From: Ailurus styani
Lineage: Eukaryota; Chordata; Mammalia; Carnivora; Ailuridae
Assembly: GCA_002007465.1 (NCBI GenBank)
Contig: LNAC01000031.1
Coordinates: forward strand, 6,009,157 to 6,073,156
Length of the DNA: 64,000 nucleotides
Direction: 5' to 3'
A program made the position numbers and the translations under genes. The notes beneath the pieces were generated by a model. The model searched no databases. It saw only the letters and a program-made list of their open reading frames with translations, and had not been told where the DNA came from. The first letter of the stretch is position 1. Every line of letters begins with the position of its first letter. Shown piece after piece: positions 1 through 11,384 of the stretch.

Positions 1-360
1 AAATACATTGTCATTATTTGAACAAACTATTATCTACTAGATCCATTAAGAATAAGAAAAATATAAAAAATACAGTTTACCTTTATTTGTTCTTTCTCTT
101 ATACTATTCCTTTCTTTATGTACATCCAAATTTCTGACCTATATAATTTCCTTCTCTCTGAATAATTTCTTTAACAGTTTTTGCAAGGCAGATCTTGCAA
201 AATAATTCTCTCAACTTTTTTTTGGTCTGAGACTGTCTTATTTCTTTTCCACTTTTGAAGGATGATTTTACTAGATACAGAATTTTAGATCAGTGGGGCT
301 TTTTCTTTCAACACTGAATATTTCAGCCCACTGTCCTCTTGCTTGCCTTGTTTCTTTTTT

Positions 361-815
361 TCTTTTTAAAAAGAATTTTTTGTTTTAATTCAGTTACTTA
401 ACACATAGTGTATTATTTGTTTCAGGGGTACTGGTCTGTGATTTTTTAAAAAATATTTATTTGACACAGAGATAGAGATCACAAATAGGTAGAGAGGCAG
501 ACAGAGAGAGGGGGGGGAGCAGGCTCTCCACTGAGCAGAGAGCCCGATGCGGGACTCGGTCCCAGGTCCCTGAGATCATGACCTGAGCTGAAGGCAGAGG
601 CGTTAACCCACTGAGCCACCCAGGCGCCCCTGGTCTGTGATTTATCAGTCCCATATAGTACCTAGTGCTTATTACAACACATACCTCCCCAATGTCCATC
701 ACCCAGTTATTCCATCCTTCCACCCTCTCACCCGTCTTGCAACCCTCAGTTTATTTCCTATGATAAGAGTCTCTTATTGTTTGTCTCCCTCTCTGGTTTC
801 ATCTTATTTCATGCT
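361..815 (-). mobile_element. Carnivore L1 3'-end fragment, antisense, split by a SINE
   Basis: Sequence from about 365 (TTTTAATTCAGTTACTTAAC) to about 812 matches the antisense of the carnivore L1 3' UTR, with CACCCAGTTATTCCATCCTT-like and AAGAGTCTCTTATTGTTTGT-like blocks. It carries a younger SINE at 445-629 and itself sits inside an older L1. Ends are approximate. Confidence 0.75.
445..629 (-). mobile_element. CAN-SINE (SINEC), antisense, 14-bp TSD
   Basis: A reverse-oriented tRNA-Lys-derived SINE runs from its A-rich tail (as T/A-rich sequence at 445) to the head complement ending CCACCCAGGCGCCCC. The target-site duplication CTGGTCTGTGATTT is perfect at 431-444 and 630-643. The perfect duplication and near-consensus body indicate a young copy. 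The 88-residue minus-strand frame at 457-723 is merely SINE plus L1 sequence. Confidence 0.96.
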
Positions 816-1320
816 TGCATTGTTTCTAAGAGAAATGTGATGTAATTCTTGTTTTCCTCTGTAACTAAATTCTCACACTACCCTCCCCCCACTTCTTCAA
901 ATCCCCGCTGTCCCTCATACAGATTCTTTCCAGATTTTCTCTTTGTATTTGGTTTTATGCAATTTTCATATGATAGAGGTAGTTATTGTTTTTGATATTT
1001 ATCCTGCTTGGAGTTCTCTGTACTACTTAGATTTGTGATTTTGTGTCTGTCATTTACTTTGGGAAATTCTCAGCCATTATTACTTGACATAGTTCCTCTG
1101 TTCCTTTCTCTTTCTTCTCCTTCTGGTATTCACATTTTATATATGTTAAACCTATTAAAATTGTCCCACAATTCTCAGATATTCTATTCCATTTTTCATA
1201 CTTTTTTTCTCTTTACATATCTATTTTCAAAGTGTCTATTGACATGTCTTGAAACTGATTTTTTTTTTCCCTTGGCCATGTCCATTCTACTGATGGGTGC
1301 ATCAAAGGCTTTCTTCATTT

Positions 1321-1530
1321 TTTTTTTAAGATTTTATTTATTTACTTGAAAGAAAGCATGAGAGAGAGCAGAGAGCACAAATGGTGGGGGTGGGGAGTGG
1401 GGGGCAGAGGTAGAAAGAGAAGCAGACTCCTTGCTGAGCAGAGTCCTATGCGGGGCTTGATCCCAGGACCCTGAGATCATGACCTGAGCTGAAAGCAGAT
1501 GCTTAACCAACAGAGCTACCCAGGTGCCCC
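1321..1530 (-). mobile_element. CAN-SINE, antisense
   Basis: The element starts as TTTTTTTAAGATTTTATTTA and ends CTACCCAGGTGCCCC, with the tRNA-like GATCATGACCTGAGCTGA block near 1475. Flanks show only an imperfect TTC(T/C)TCATTTTT-like duplication, and the body is diverged, so it is older than the copy at 445. Its variable tract carries a G-rich run near 1384-1403. Confidence 0.93.
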
Positions 1531-2579
1531 CATTCCTCATTTTTGTTATGTGTTTTTGACTTAGTATTTTCTTTTGACTTTCTTTCTTAGAGTTTCCATC
1601 TGTCTGCTTACATACTTTCTTATTCTTGTATATTGTCCATTTTTCCCAATAAATTCTTTAAGATGTTAATCATAGTTGTTTTAAGTTGCAAGTCTGATAA
1701 TTTCGAATTTCTGCCATATCTGAGTCTGTTTCGGATGCTTGATTTATCTCTTCAGACCATTTTGTTTTACCTTTTAGTATGCTTGGTAATTTTTTGCTGA
1801 AAGCTAGATATAATGTATTGGGGAAAAGGAACTTCAGAGGATGGGCGGTTTCAGGTCTTTTGTTTATCTGGCAAGGAGTTAGGCTTTGTTTACTATTTTC
1901 TATACCTCTGGGGTCCAAAGCTAAAATCTCTGGTTAGTTTTGTCTTCTTTATTTTGAGTCTTTGAGTTTTCCTAGAGACCTTAAATTGGGTGTGAGTCCT
2001 ACAGTTCTTCTGTACTTCCCTGTTATTTTGTAGGAACCCTACTGATGCAGTGGTAATGTGGGGAGGTGTGGGAGGAAATGTTCTATACTCCTGTCATTAG
2101 GTCTTATTCCTTTAGTGAGCCCAAACTGGGCATTTCCCTTTCCTCGTGTCAGTTAAGCTCAGGTAAAATAGTTTCTTTTATGGGCAGGCCTTATTAAGGA
2201 GAACAGAAGGGTCAAGAATATTTCAAAATGGTTACTTTTCTCCTTCCACTGCTGGAAGCGGGAAAGGATTTTTCTCTTCACAGTGAGAACCTAGTGCGAC
2301 TCATGGAAATAAAATTGGGAAATGTTTGGGAGATATGTCTTTAAGGCTGCACCTCCTATTAATTTTTAATTTTTAAGCTAGTCCATACTGAGCCTGAGCA
2401 GTTAATCACTTAAAGTGTAAGGTGTTCCTTCCACAGTACTGCCTTCAACCTATGACTTCTGCACCTGGGCTCTTGCTTTTTCTAAACCCTGATTCTCTAT
2501 ATCTGCCTGTCTGTTTTTTCAGTTTTCAGGACAGTAGTTTGCTCTTTACCTCATTTCTTTGATAGATATAAGAGAGTTG

Positions 2580-2768
2580 ATGGGCGCCTGGGTGGCTCAG
2601 TGGATTAAGCCTCTGCCTTCAGCTCAGGTCATGATCTCAGGGTCCTGGGATCGAGTCCCATATCGGGCTCTCTGCTCAGCAGGGAGCCTGCTTCTCTCTC
2701 TCTGCCTGCCTCTCTGCCTACTTGTGATCTCTCTCTGTCAAATAAATAAATAAAATCTTAAAAAGAAA
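2580..2768 (+). mobile_element. CAN-SINE, sense, 7-bp TSD
   Basis: The head GGGCGCCTGGGTGGCTCAG includes a box-A-like TGGCTCAGTGG, followed by a box-B-like region, CT-rich tract, AATAAATAAATAAAATC and an A tail. The duplication AGAGTTG flanks it at 2573-2579 and 2769-2775. It lies inside the ancient L1. Confidence 0.95.
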
Positions 2769-3030
2769 AGAGTTGTTAATTTTTAGTTTGTTCAGATTTT
2801 TTCCTTTTTGTGAGGACAGTAGTGACCGCTTCCAAGTTCTTCATATGTTGGACAAGAAACCAGAAGTTTATGTTTCTTATTAGAATGAAGATTTTACTTT
2901 AAAGCATGCGTAGTCTCTTAAACCTCGTATGAACTTCCCTAGAAACAGTGTCTCCAGTGAATATTTGAATACAGATGACATTTGGACAGAGATTTTTTTT
3001 TTTTATCTCCTTTTGAAATTATTGTTTGTT

Positions 3031-3230
3031 GGGTGCCTGGTTGGCTCAGTGGATTAAAGCCTCTGCCTTCAGCTCAGGTCATGATCTCAGGGTCCTGGGA
3101 TCGAGGCCCACATCAGGCTCCCTGCTCAGCGGGGAGCCTGCTTCCTCCTCTCTCTCTGCCTGCCTCTCTGCCTACTTGTGATCTGATCTCTCTCTCTGTG
3201 TCAAATAAATAAATAAAATCTTTAAAAAAA
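3031..3230 (+). mobile_element. CAN-SINE, sense, 16-bp TSD
   Basis: A full-length SINE begins GGGTGCCTGGTTGGCTCAG and ends ATAAATAAAATCTTTAAAAA. The flanking duplication AAATTATTGTTTGTTG is perfect at 3016-3031 and 3228-3243. The reading frame at 2982-3212 is SINE-derived and not a gene. Confidence 0.96.
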
Positions 3231-3439
3231 TTATTGTTTGTTGATTTTTTAAATGCAGAGTACAATCCTATGTAAGCAGGAGGGCAATGAATCCTTGATG
3301 CTTTCTTTCTAAACCTTGATTCAGCAATTAGAAAAGGTTTTTTTAATCTTTTTTAAAAGATTTAAAGATTTTTTTTTAAAAACCCAAACATTTTTCTCCC
3401 TCAAAACATGTAGACAGGATGCACAGTGAGGAGAATTTG

Positions 3440-3760
3440 TGTACTATTTATAACTCTCTTCAATGTACCAGATACTCTTCTGAGTGGCTACAAGGAAGAG
3501 TAGAGGTAGGATACCCAAATTATAATGCTCTAAAGGCTAGTCAGGTAACAGAAAGGTGAATGATATGAAATTCACACATTACATGATGCTATTCAGTTAC
3601 GTCCAGTGGAGCATAGAGGTAGGTCACTTAATCTTATCTTGGTAGGGTTAAGATGAGGCATGAAAAGTTGCCTGAAACAGTTGACATGTGATGAGGGCTA
3701 AGGAGAACATTTGAGGCAGCAGAATTGCCTGAGACGGAGGGTTTAGTCTATGCTTGTTTT
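3440..3760 (-). mobile_element. Probable L2 fragment, antisense
   Basis: Phrases such as TACCAGATACTCTTCTGAGT and GAAACAGTTGACATGTGATG resemble the antisense of the L2 3' half. The match is diverged and the ends are uncertain. Confidence 0.4.
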
Positions 3761-4787
3761 TCTTCTACAGTTAGCAATTAGAGAGCAAGGCAAATTGGGC
3801 AAGTTACATAGTGTTTCTTCAACTCCTGATCTATGGTTTTATTGTTTGGTTTGATATTTTTGCAAAGACATTTGTCCTATAATGTATTTTGAAACCAAAT
3901 GTAAGCAGTTTTTAAATCATTTTCTATTATCATGTAGTATGAAAATTGATAATTAACTGTAATATTTCATATTGACTTAAGGTATGAACTGCAAAAATAG
4001 TTTAATTTTTTAATTCTCAAATTATATCTCTAAAGTATTTTGCGTAGTGGTAAAATTAACTTGGGTTTGAATTAAGTTCGATTGGTCTTACTGCTTTAAA
4101 CATAAGGATATTTTACGATTTCATAGGTAATAGGAAATTTTCAGAAATGATAAGCCACTCATTTTAGCTAATCTCATTTAGTTAGGTCATTTTTCTTCAA
4201 GTAGCAAGCCATTATGTAACTTTATACATATTTTTGTCTGATCCTACGTGTATTTAGTGTATTTTCTCAGGTTTACAGCACCACTACTATCTGGTGAAGG
4301 TATAATGAACATAATTTTAACTACTACATTAAGATATAGGAATACTATTTGATTAATAACTATTAGATTATTGCCTCATTCTAATGTAGTGTTTTAGCAT
4401 TTGAAATGATCATTACTAGCCAAGGTAAAGCTATTCTAGCATGCATCCAATACACTCTTTCTACAATGAATGAATACATATACATAGAAGAAAGAATTTG
4501 GGGCTCCTTAATGAAAGTAGGATAGAGAATCTATTCTAAATTACAGAATACAACACCCAAAGCAATTGACATCTTAATTTTCTAAAAATAATCATCTGAT
4601 TGTTTCATAAAATTTGATTTTTAATTATGTTGCTGCTAAAATTATTCTCTGAGATATTGTGCATAGATGATTGAAAACCTTTTTGGAGAGAGCAACACTT
4701 CTTAAAATGACCATTAAAATCTGTTACATCATTGCTTTCACTCGATATCTCTTGCCTCAGTCTCTCTGCCTGCCTTCACAGAAATAG

Positions 4788-5340
4788 TGCATTAGCTTTC
4801 TAGTTTTGCTATAACAAATTACTATAATTTCAGTGGCTTAAAGCCACACAAATATATTATCTCACAGTTCTGCAGGTCAGAAGTCCAGTATGTTTGCCAC
4901 CAGACTGAAATCAAGGTATGCACAGGCTATGTTCCTTTTTGGAGACTGTAGGAGAGAATCCATTTGTTTCTTATTTGAGTTGGCAGAATTCAGTTCCTTG
5001 TAAATACAGGACTGAGGAATTGTTTTCTAACTGGCTGTTAAAGGGTTAGCCCACCTTTTAGAGGCTCATTGTCTCCTTCCTCCATCTTCAAAACCAGGGA
5101 TGACCATTCAAGGTCATTTCACTTTGCATCACTTTGTTCTTCTGTGATCTTCCAGTTTTAAAAAATTAAAGGATTAGATTGGGCCAATTTGAGTAATCCA
5201 GGATAATCTCCCCATCTCTGGTCCTTAACCTTAATCATATCTGCATAATTCCTTTTACCATGTAACATAACATATGAATAGGTTTCGGGAGTCAGAATGT
5301 GGACATATTTGGGGAACTATGTTTCTGCCTGCTATAAACA
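4788..5340 (+). mobile_element. Solitary MLT1-type LTR (ERVL-MaLR)
   Basis: The 553-bp element begins TGCATTAGCTTTCTAGTTTT and ends GCCTGCTATAAACA, with TG...CA termini. Internal phrases AGTGGCTTAAAGCCACACAA, CAGTTCTGCAGGTCAGAAGT and AATCTCCCCATCTCTGGTCC are typical of the mammalian MaLR LTR group. No internal retroviral genes are adjacent, so it is a solo LTR. Flanking 5-bp duplications are no longer recognisable, in keeping with great age. Confidence 0.78.
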
Positions 5341-6079
5341 ATAATACTAACTGGTGCCTAACTTTGCTGGATTAATTTTCCTTTTTTGTGTAAAATACCT
5401 CTGACTTTTTCCTCCTTGATTCAGTAAATACAAAAGAGGTGTTAGGATTCAGTCAAGATTGTACTTACTGTATCAGGTATGGAAATCATAGGGGAAAACA
5501 GATTCTAGAAACACTGAAAAAAGAAAATATGGTTTCAGAGTACTGCTTTGAAAAAACAGGAGGTCCATGTATATTTTTGCAAGTGTATATTAACTGGCCC
5601 AATTTTTAGTATTAAGGTTCATAATTATTAACATAGCAGCAGGAGGTAAGCCAGACTCTCCTACTTTAGTATTAAAACATTTCAGTTATAAAATAAATAA
5701 GTACTAGGGATATAATGTACAACATGATGACCACAATTAATTAACACTGCTGTAGGATACAGAGAAAAGTTTGGAAAATAATAAATCCTGAGAATTCCCA
5801 ACACAAAGATAAGTTTCTTTACTTTTTTTCCTTTTCTGTTTTCTTTCTGTTTTATCTATGTAAGATGGTTGTTAGCTGAATCTGTTGTAATCGTCTAACA
5901 ATATATGCAAACGAAGCCATCATGCTATAATTCCTGAAAATTATACAGGGATGTATGTTGATTATTTTTCAATAAAATGGAGGGGCACTCAAAGATAGAG
6001 CAATAACATAATAATTTATTGTGAATTTTGATAATGGATGCCGTTATATCTTTATGTGTAATTTTTTTTTCCTACCTAG

Positions 6080-6145
6080 ATTATCACGAAGTACGTATAT
6101 GAGCTCTTGGAAAAGGACTGTAACTTGAAAAAAATCTCAATTCCA
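6080..6145 (+). CDS. ARB2A: ARB2A (FAM172A) internal coding exon, 22 codons
   Basis: The exon translates as IITKYVYELLEKDCNLKKIS followed by IP, which I recognise as part of ARB2A/FAM172A just before its Arb2 domain core. It is preceded by a pyrimidine-rich tract and CCTACCTAG acceptor, and followed by a consensus GTAAGTT donor at 6146. Length is 66 bp and both boundaries are phase 0, so it joins in frame to the exon at 11193. From family knowledge, the protein is mainly nuclear, is related to yeast Arb2, and has been linked to co-transcriptional splicing with AGO2 and CHD7 and to CHARGE-like disease. The preceding exon, expected to end in ...ALGE, was not found upstream in the window. The Ile in KKIS may be Val in human, but that comparison is from memory. 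Gene identity is confident; the exon is too short to stand alone without its neighbour. Confidence 0.93.
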
Positions 6146-7084
6146 GTAAGTTCAGTTTTTAAAAATGATTAAACTTCCAAATGAAATAGTTTTCAATTCA
6201 GAAGAAACTGTTCATATGAGTTTAACTGTGGTAAGTTTAAACATTAAGGTCCTAATATGTTGATACTGAAAATGCTAATATTTAATGCCTGGCAGTATAT
6301 GTCATTTCATCATGCACAATAATTCTTTAATGTTCTTCAGTGTAGAGAAAATAATACTGATAACCAGTTTTTTTGGAAAATGATGATTTCTGTAAAGGGA
6401 CTACCCCCTCTGCCTCTTCTCATTTAATTGGTATAACTTATTTTTACTTATTTTTTGAAGTAAACCAGTGTACTTGATGTCACACTAAACATTCATTGTC
6501 TCTTTATTATTTCCTGATTTTTATAATTATATATTTTATTTCCACGTTATTTCCTGTACACATTTCCAAATTCATTCCTCATGCTTCCTGTTTTATAACA
6601 TTGCTCCTTCCCTTTCTTGCAGAACATTCTACTCAAATTTTGTACATTTTCCCATTTCAGAGAGAAAAAGTTTGAGATTTATTCTCAGTCTTAAATTTAC
6701 CCAAAAAAAAATTTTAATGAAAGTGATACAATCAAAAAAATGAAGAAATAGTAATCTTATATATGAAACAGTGGTGGTATTAGATTAGATGATCCTTGCT
6801 GTTCCTGATAACTCGTTTGAGTGTATGATATATAAAAATCTGGAAGGTTTAATGAAAGTAATTAATTTAAGGCACAAAACTTTGCATATAAATACTTTGT
6901 ATACATGAAATTTTGCATGAGATTTTTAAATTCCTTGGATAATGTTATTCTACTATGAATTGGAGGGTTCGAGGATTTTTTAATAATATTTATCCTCACA
7001 AATTAATTCCAAAGTTCAGTATTTAAAAAGAAAATCTATTTTATGTTTAATTTTATATAAATAAGCTCAACTGCTAGGTCACAT

Positions 7085-7200
7085 TGTTAATCATTTGTTT
7101 ATTTATTTAACAAATATTTGCTTAAGAGTCTTTTAGGTGCCAGGCACTGTTTCAAGTGCTTGTGATGTACTAGTGAATAAAATATTATTCTGTGCAATAA
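7085..7200 (-). mobile_element. L2 3'-end fragment, antisense
   Basis: The phrases TTTATTTAACAAATATTTGC, GTGCCAGGCACTGTTTCAAG and AGTGAATAAAA are the antisense of the L2 3' terminus, which shares its tail with MIR. Confidence 0.62.
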
Positions 7201-7943
7201 CTAGGCTAACCCTCATTTATTTGGAAACTTTTCTTCCTTTTTGTTCAGTCTTCCTTTCTTGTTAATTTTATTTCTTTCAGAGTTTCTGAAGAATAATATT
7301 TAAGGAGATTTAGCTTGATTTATTACAACACAATTAAGACTGAACCATTTAACTCTTTAATACTTGTAGTTACATGGAACTTTTAAACTCACTTTGATCC
7401 CTTAGATTTCCAGAAGAAATCAGAAGACAATTGGCTGTATAGATTATGTTATATGATTAAGTTTCACTAATTTTCTGTATAGAAAGCTTGAGATTAGAGT
7501 TAGGAGGACTTTGTTTTATAGATCTGATTACTTTCCTCTAGTTTAAATTTGGACTGTAAGCTAATAAGCATAGAGAAAGCTTTACATTATATGAGACCAA
7601 TAGTAAGTGTTATGTCCATTTATGGTTAGTAAACATTTCCTGATTTTATAAACTGAAAAGAAACCAAAATTTGTTTTGCTTGTTTTAGGAAATTAATGTC
7701 TCTCCTTAAATTATCATCATATATTTTATATCATCATGAAATTTTTCTTCTATAACTATTCATTTTCTCCTGAGTTCTCTTAAAGAATCCCAAAGCTAGC
7801 AGTGAAGGAGGTTTTTTGTTTTGTTTTGTTTTGTATCACAGTTGTTCTTTTTATTATAGAAATACCTCTAAACTTTTTTTTTTCCTGATGGTGAACTAAG
7901 TTTTAGTTTTATGGTTGAACTATTAATAAGGAAAGAAAGACTT

Positions 7944-8004
7944 CTTTCCTTTCCTTTCCTTTCCTTTCCTTTCCTTTCCTTTCCTGTCCTGTCCTGTCCT
8001 GTCC
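7944..8004. repeat. Two-phase pentanucleotide microsatellite (TTTCC)n to (TGTCC)n
   Basis: About eight TTCCT units are followed by four GTCCT units in the same register. The tract is homopyrimidine in its first part, with the complementary purines on the other strand. A short GAAAGAAAGA run precedes it at 7931. Confidence 0.95.
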
Positions 8005-9607
8005 CTTTTCCTTTCATTCCTTTTTGTAAATAACCGCACCCTGTAGAAACCTATGATTTGATGGTAAAGATCATGATCATGTCCCATGTTTACTCCCTAC
8101 CTTACATATATTCTCATGTATAAGTTATTCTCAACTGTAATATCTTATACTTGCATAGAACTTCAGAGTACTTAAATTAACTTAATAACTTGATTATAAA
8201 TTTTCATTCTTTTTATTCAGCCATGTTTAAATGATCATCACAATTAGTGAGGTTCGTGAGTATCCTAAAGTGGATTGTTAACTGCTAAAAATTGTTCTTA
8301 CTGATCAGTTGGTCTTTGAAGTTGATTGGTTAATAAAGTTAGATGGTGCACTAGAATGACTTTTATTTGCATTCCTTAATGAAAGCTCAGTTTAATGAAT
8401 TAGCACTCTTGGAAGACAATGGCCTTGGAACAGCCATTTTCAAACTTAATTAAACTAATGCTGAAAATTATTTTTTATTCATATAGATATTTTAGTATTT
8501 AAGCTTAATACTAACTTTTTACAAAGTGAGTTAAAGATACCAACTTCGGAGTTCTGTGTTAAATTGAGATGAATATAAGCCAATGACCATCCTAAATACT
8601 GCTCTTACTCCTTAATCATTAGTACCACTATATTTTTCATTTTTATTGTTTTTTTCTTGAAAAGTCTGAAGTTTTCAAGCTTTTAAAGTCAATTCTTCTG
8701 CATGTTCAAGTAAAACTTCTATTCATTTATTCATGGCTACCTTAATTTGCAGCTCTTAAATATTTTTGAACATTTTAATATAAAAAACACATTTTCATCT
8801 TCTGAAAATAAGCGCTCTTCCAGCTTTAAAGTGATTACTGTGGAATTTAAAGTGCCAACATTCCACTGCTTAAAAAATTGACTCAGTTCCTTGGTAACAG
8901 GGGACTTAGTCAAATAGAGAAAAGAAATAGTGAACAGCACCTACTGGAAAGTCTATAGCTATAGGGTTTTTTTTTATTAAGATAAACAGATGTCCATTTC
9001 CATAGCCATTCCAGGATCCATTAAGGCCTCAATGATTTGAAGAGGTACTTTTATTTGTGCACATTTAGATGTACTCTTTGGTAAATGAATGACTGAAAAC
9101 CTTTGTGGCCTCTTTTTTATTATACATTGACAGCTTTGCTTTTTAATTTTTTCTTATGTTCTTATCACTTTTCTCTTTTTAAAAGCCACTTTAACTGAGT
9201 GATTCCTCTGTTTTCATATAACATTCATAGGTGAAAGGGAATTTTTCTTCTCAGATTTGGTTTTCCCCATCTCTCATCTACTTCTTTTCCTTTGAGTTCA
9301 GTCATACCTGCTGTCATCATCATAATTTCCTTACTCTGGACATCACATGCAAAAGAAGCTAATGTGACAGTTTCTCACTTCATACTTCTATTACTGCATA
9401 CTTAATTGCTACTAATATCAGTTATGCTGTTTTTTAGCATTGTGTAGCTCTTTTAAAATTCTTTGTAGTCATGTATTAGTTTAATCTTCAATATATGCTT
9501 TCTGAACCAGGCAAGTATTGTAACAAGTTAATAGGATGCATTATTTAGTTAAATGCCTTTTATTTAAAGGAGGTCACTGGTGATGCTAGATAACATTCCT
9601 TATTCCA

Positions 9608-9920
9608 AAAGTTTATTCATCCTTTATTTACTAAGTGCCTACAACGTGCCGGCCTTTTTTTAAAACATTGGGAATGTAGCTGGCTACAAACAGAAAAGGC
9701 CATGCCCTCCTGGACTTGCATTCTGGTGGTGGGAGGAGATGGTTAATAAACAGTTACATAAAGAGATGTATAAAGTAAAACATACATTAGATTGTGGTAT
9801 GTGCTTTGAAGGAAAATAAAACAGAGAAAGGGGCTAGGGAATTCTTGAGACGTTTAAGTGGGGTAGTCAGGGAAGGCTTCCCTGACGAGGGGATATTTTT
9901 TTTAAGCCCTGTGACTATGC
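9608..9920 (-). mobile_element. L2 fragment, antisense
   Basis: ATTTACTAAGTGCCTACAAC, GTGCCGGCC and GTAGCTGGCTACAAACAGAA, followed by CAGGGAAGGCTTCCCTGACG, match the antisense L2 3' region in order. Reading frames here are not genes. Confidence 0.6.
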
Positions 9921-10737
9921 TCTTCTTGATGAAATAATTGCCCTTTGTGCTATTTAAACAAATGGCCACCAATCTATTTGTTTTAGAATTAGAGAAATTT
10001 TCATTTTTTTTCTCTCCCCAGGAATAGTGACTGGGAAAATGAAGAATCCAGGACTTTTTTTTTTTTTTGGTATCTTGAGTTTTTGCCTACTTTTTAGTTT
10101 CATAATTTTATGAATGTATACTATTGAAGAAGTGAGGAGCTATTTCATTACAAAGTATATGGACTGACCTTCTCTGTTTGAGTCTGTCTGTATGTTACCA
10201 GCCATCATGACTTTAGCTTCTGGCTCTGTTATGGCTACACAAAAGCTTCCATTCCTAGTCACTGACTGCTGCTGATGTGGAATACCATTCAGTGCAGGCC
10301 ATCAATCATGTAGACAGGTTGGGAAGTTATCTCTTTGTAAGTCTTTTGAGTCTTTCAAATCTAAAACATACATCATCTGGTTTAAACCTAAACATTAAGT
10401 ACAATCAAAATGTATAAAATATTCATTCCATCAATAAGTACTATATAAAATACATAAAAATACTCATCCTATAAATATTTAGTATATAAAATAAAGTTAT
10501 AGGGATACAGAGTATTCCTTCATAAAATAATTGTTATATGAGCCTGTGTTCACATTCTGAAGAAATTTCAAAGACCATTTACATAGAATAGTAGGTGGTT
10601 GAGTTTTTAAATAGTTCCCTCTCCCACCTTTTTAAAACTTAGTACTATTCCGAGCTAATACGTGGTTTTCCAACAGGTGTATTCTCCAGTTGGGTTTTTC
10701 TCTTTTCTATTATAGATGCAATATACTTCTGTTATAG

Positions 10738-10925
10738 AATTAGAGACTCATTAGCTGTGTGATCTTTGACAAGTTATTTAAACTCCCTAGGCCTCAATTT
10801 CTTCATCTATAAATGATAATAATAATACCACTTTAATGAGATTGTGATTGAGATAATGTTTTTAAGACATTTAGCATAGTATCTACACCGTAGGAAGCAC
10901 TCAAAAAAATCAGTTATTCTTATTT
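10738..10925 (+). mobile_element. MIR SINE, sense
   Basis: TTAGCTGTGTGATCTTTGAC, AAGTTATTTAAACTCCCTAG and CCTCAATTTCTTCATCTATA are core MIR motifs, followed by an AGGAAGCACTCA-type tail. It lies about 270 bp upstream of the 192-bp exon. Confidence 0.82.
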
Positions 10926-11192
10926 GTATTATGATACTAAACATGCACCAATAATATAGGGAGATATATTTCTAGTATTCCTTTGCCATATTACTATCAT
11001 GTCTTTTATGCTAATCCATCTCATATGTAGTTGTTAATGTCTAAAGAATATTTCAAATTTTTAAAGCTTTTTTACTTCTATAACTCTCTAATAGCCATTC
11101 TATAATTTATGATAACCATTGGTTGTTTTCTCATTTATGTCTGTGCCTGATCAGAAAACATGTATTTATTATTTAATTTTTTTTAATTACAG

Positions 11193-11384
11193 GTAGATGC
11201 CACTGAGAGTGAACCAAAGAGTTTTATCTTTATGAGTGAGGATGCTTTGACAAATCCACAGAAACTGATGGTTTTAATTCATGGTAGTGGTGTTGTCAGG
11301 GCAGGTCAGTGGGCTAGAAGGCTTATTATAAATGAAGATCTGGACAGTGGCACACAGATACCTTTTATTAAGAGAGCTATGGAT
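11193..11384 (+). CDS. ARB2A: ARB2A (FAM172A) internal coding exon, 64 codons, start of Arb2 domain
   Basis: The exon reads [20 protein letters not shown] and continues through [16 protein letters not shown] to end in PFIKRAMD, without a stop, over 64 codons. The acceptor is TTTTTTTTAATTACAG and the donor is GTAAGTG at 11385, both phase 0. This is ARB2A; the hydrophobic strand followed by HGSG is the early alpha/beta-hydrolase-type motif of the Arb2 domain. The AHSYGG-type nucleophile-elbow motif expected in the family must lie in a later exon, which is not in this window. The frame stays open for 13 codons past the donor, so an open reading frame here runs to 11423, but that tail is intronic. 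The next exon, expected to begin EGYGVIVLNPNE, was looked for downstream and not found. Confidence 0.96.

Larger units (their letters stand above)
60..2875 (-). mobile_element. Ancient LINE-1 (L1M-type), antisense, interrupted by younger insertions
   Basis: Blocks at about 120-355, 820-1320, 1540-2570 and 2775-2875 resemble the antisense of an old mammalian L1. Examples are the ATTTTACTAGATACAGAATT block, the CTCAGCCATTATTACTTGAC block and the ATCATAGTTGTTTTAAGTTG block. They occur in the order expected of one element. It was later split by an L1 at 365-815 and by SINEs at 1321 and 2580. The subfamily cannot be assigned by eye, and the ends are approximate. Confidence 0.55.
1..6079 (+). other. 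ARB2A: ARB2A intron (5' part outside window)
   Basis: This is non-coding DNA upstream of the 66-bp exon, inferred to be intron because that exon begins with an acceptor in mid-protein. The first 3.2 kb is a pile of LINE-1 and SINE insertions, 3.44-3.76 kb is L2-like, and 4.79-5.34 kb is an old LTR. The stretches 3760-4787 and 5341-6060 are AT-rich DNA in which I recognise nothing. Confidence 0.85.
6146..11192 (+). other. ARB2A: ARB2A intron, 5047 bp
   Basis: This is a GTAAGT...ACAG phase-0 intron joining the two coding exons. It holds L2 fragments, a pyrimidine microsatellite and one MIR. The intervals 6150-7080, 7200-7940, 8005-9600 and 9925-10735 are AT-rich and hold nothing I can name. 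Short reading frames in these intervals (for example 8737-8940 minus) have no recognisable protein features. Confidence 0.9.
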
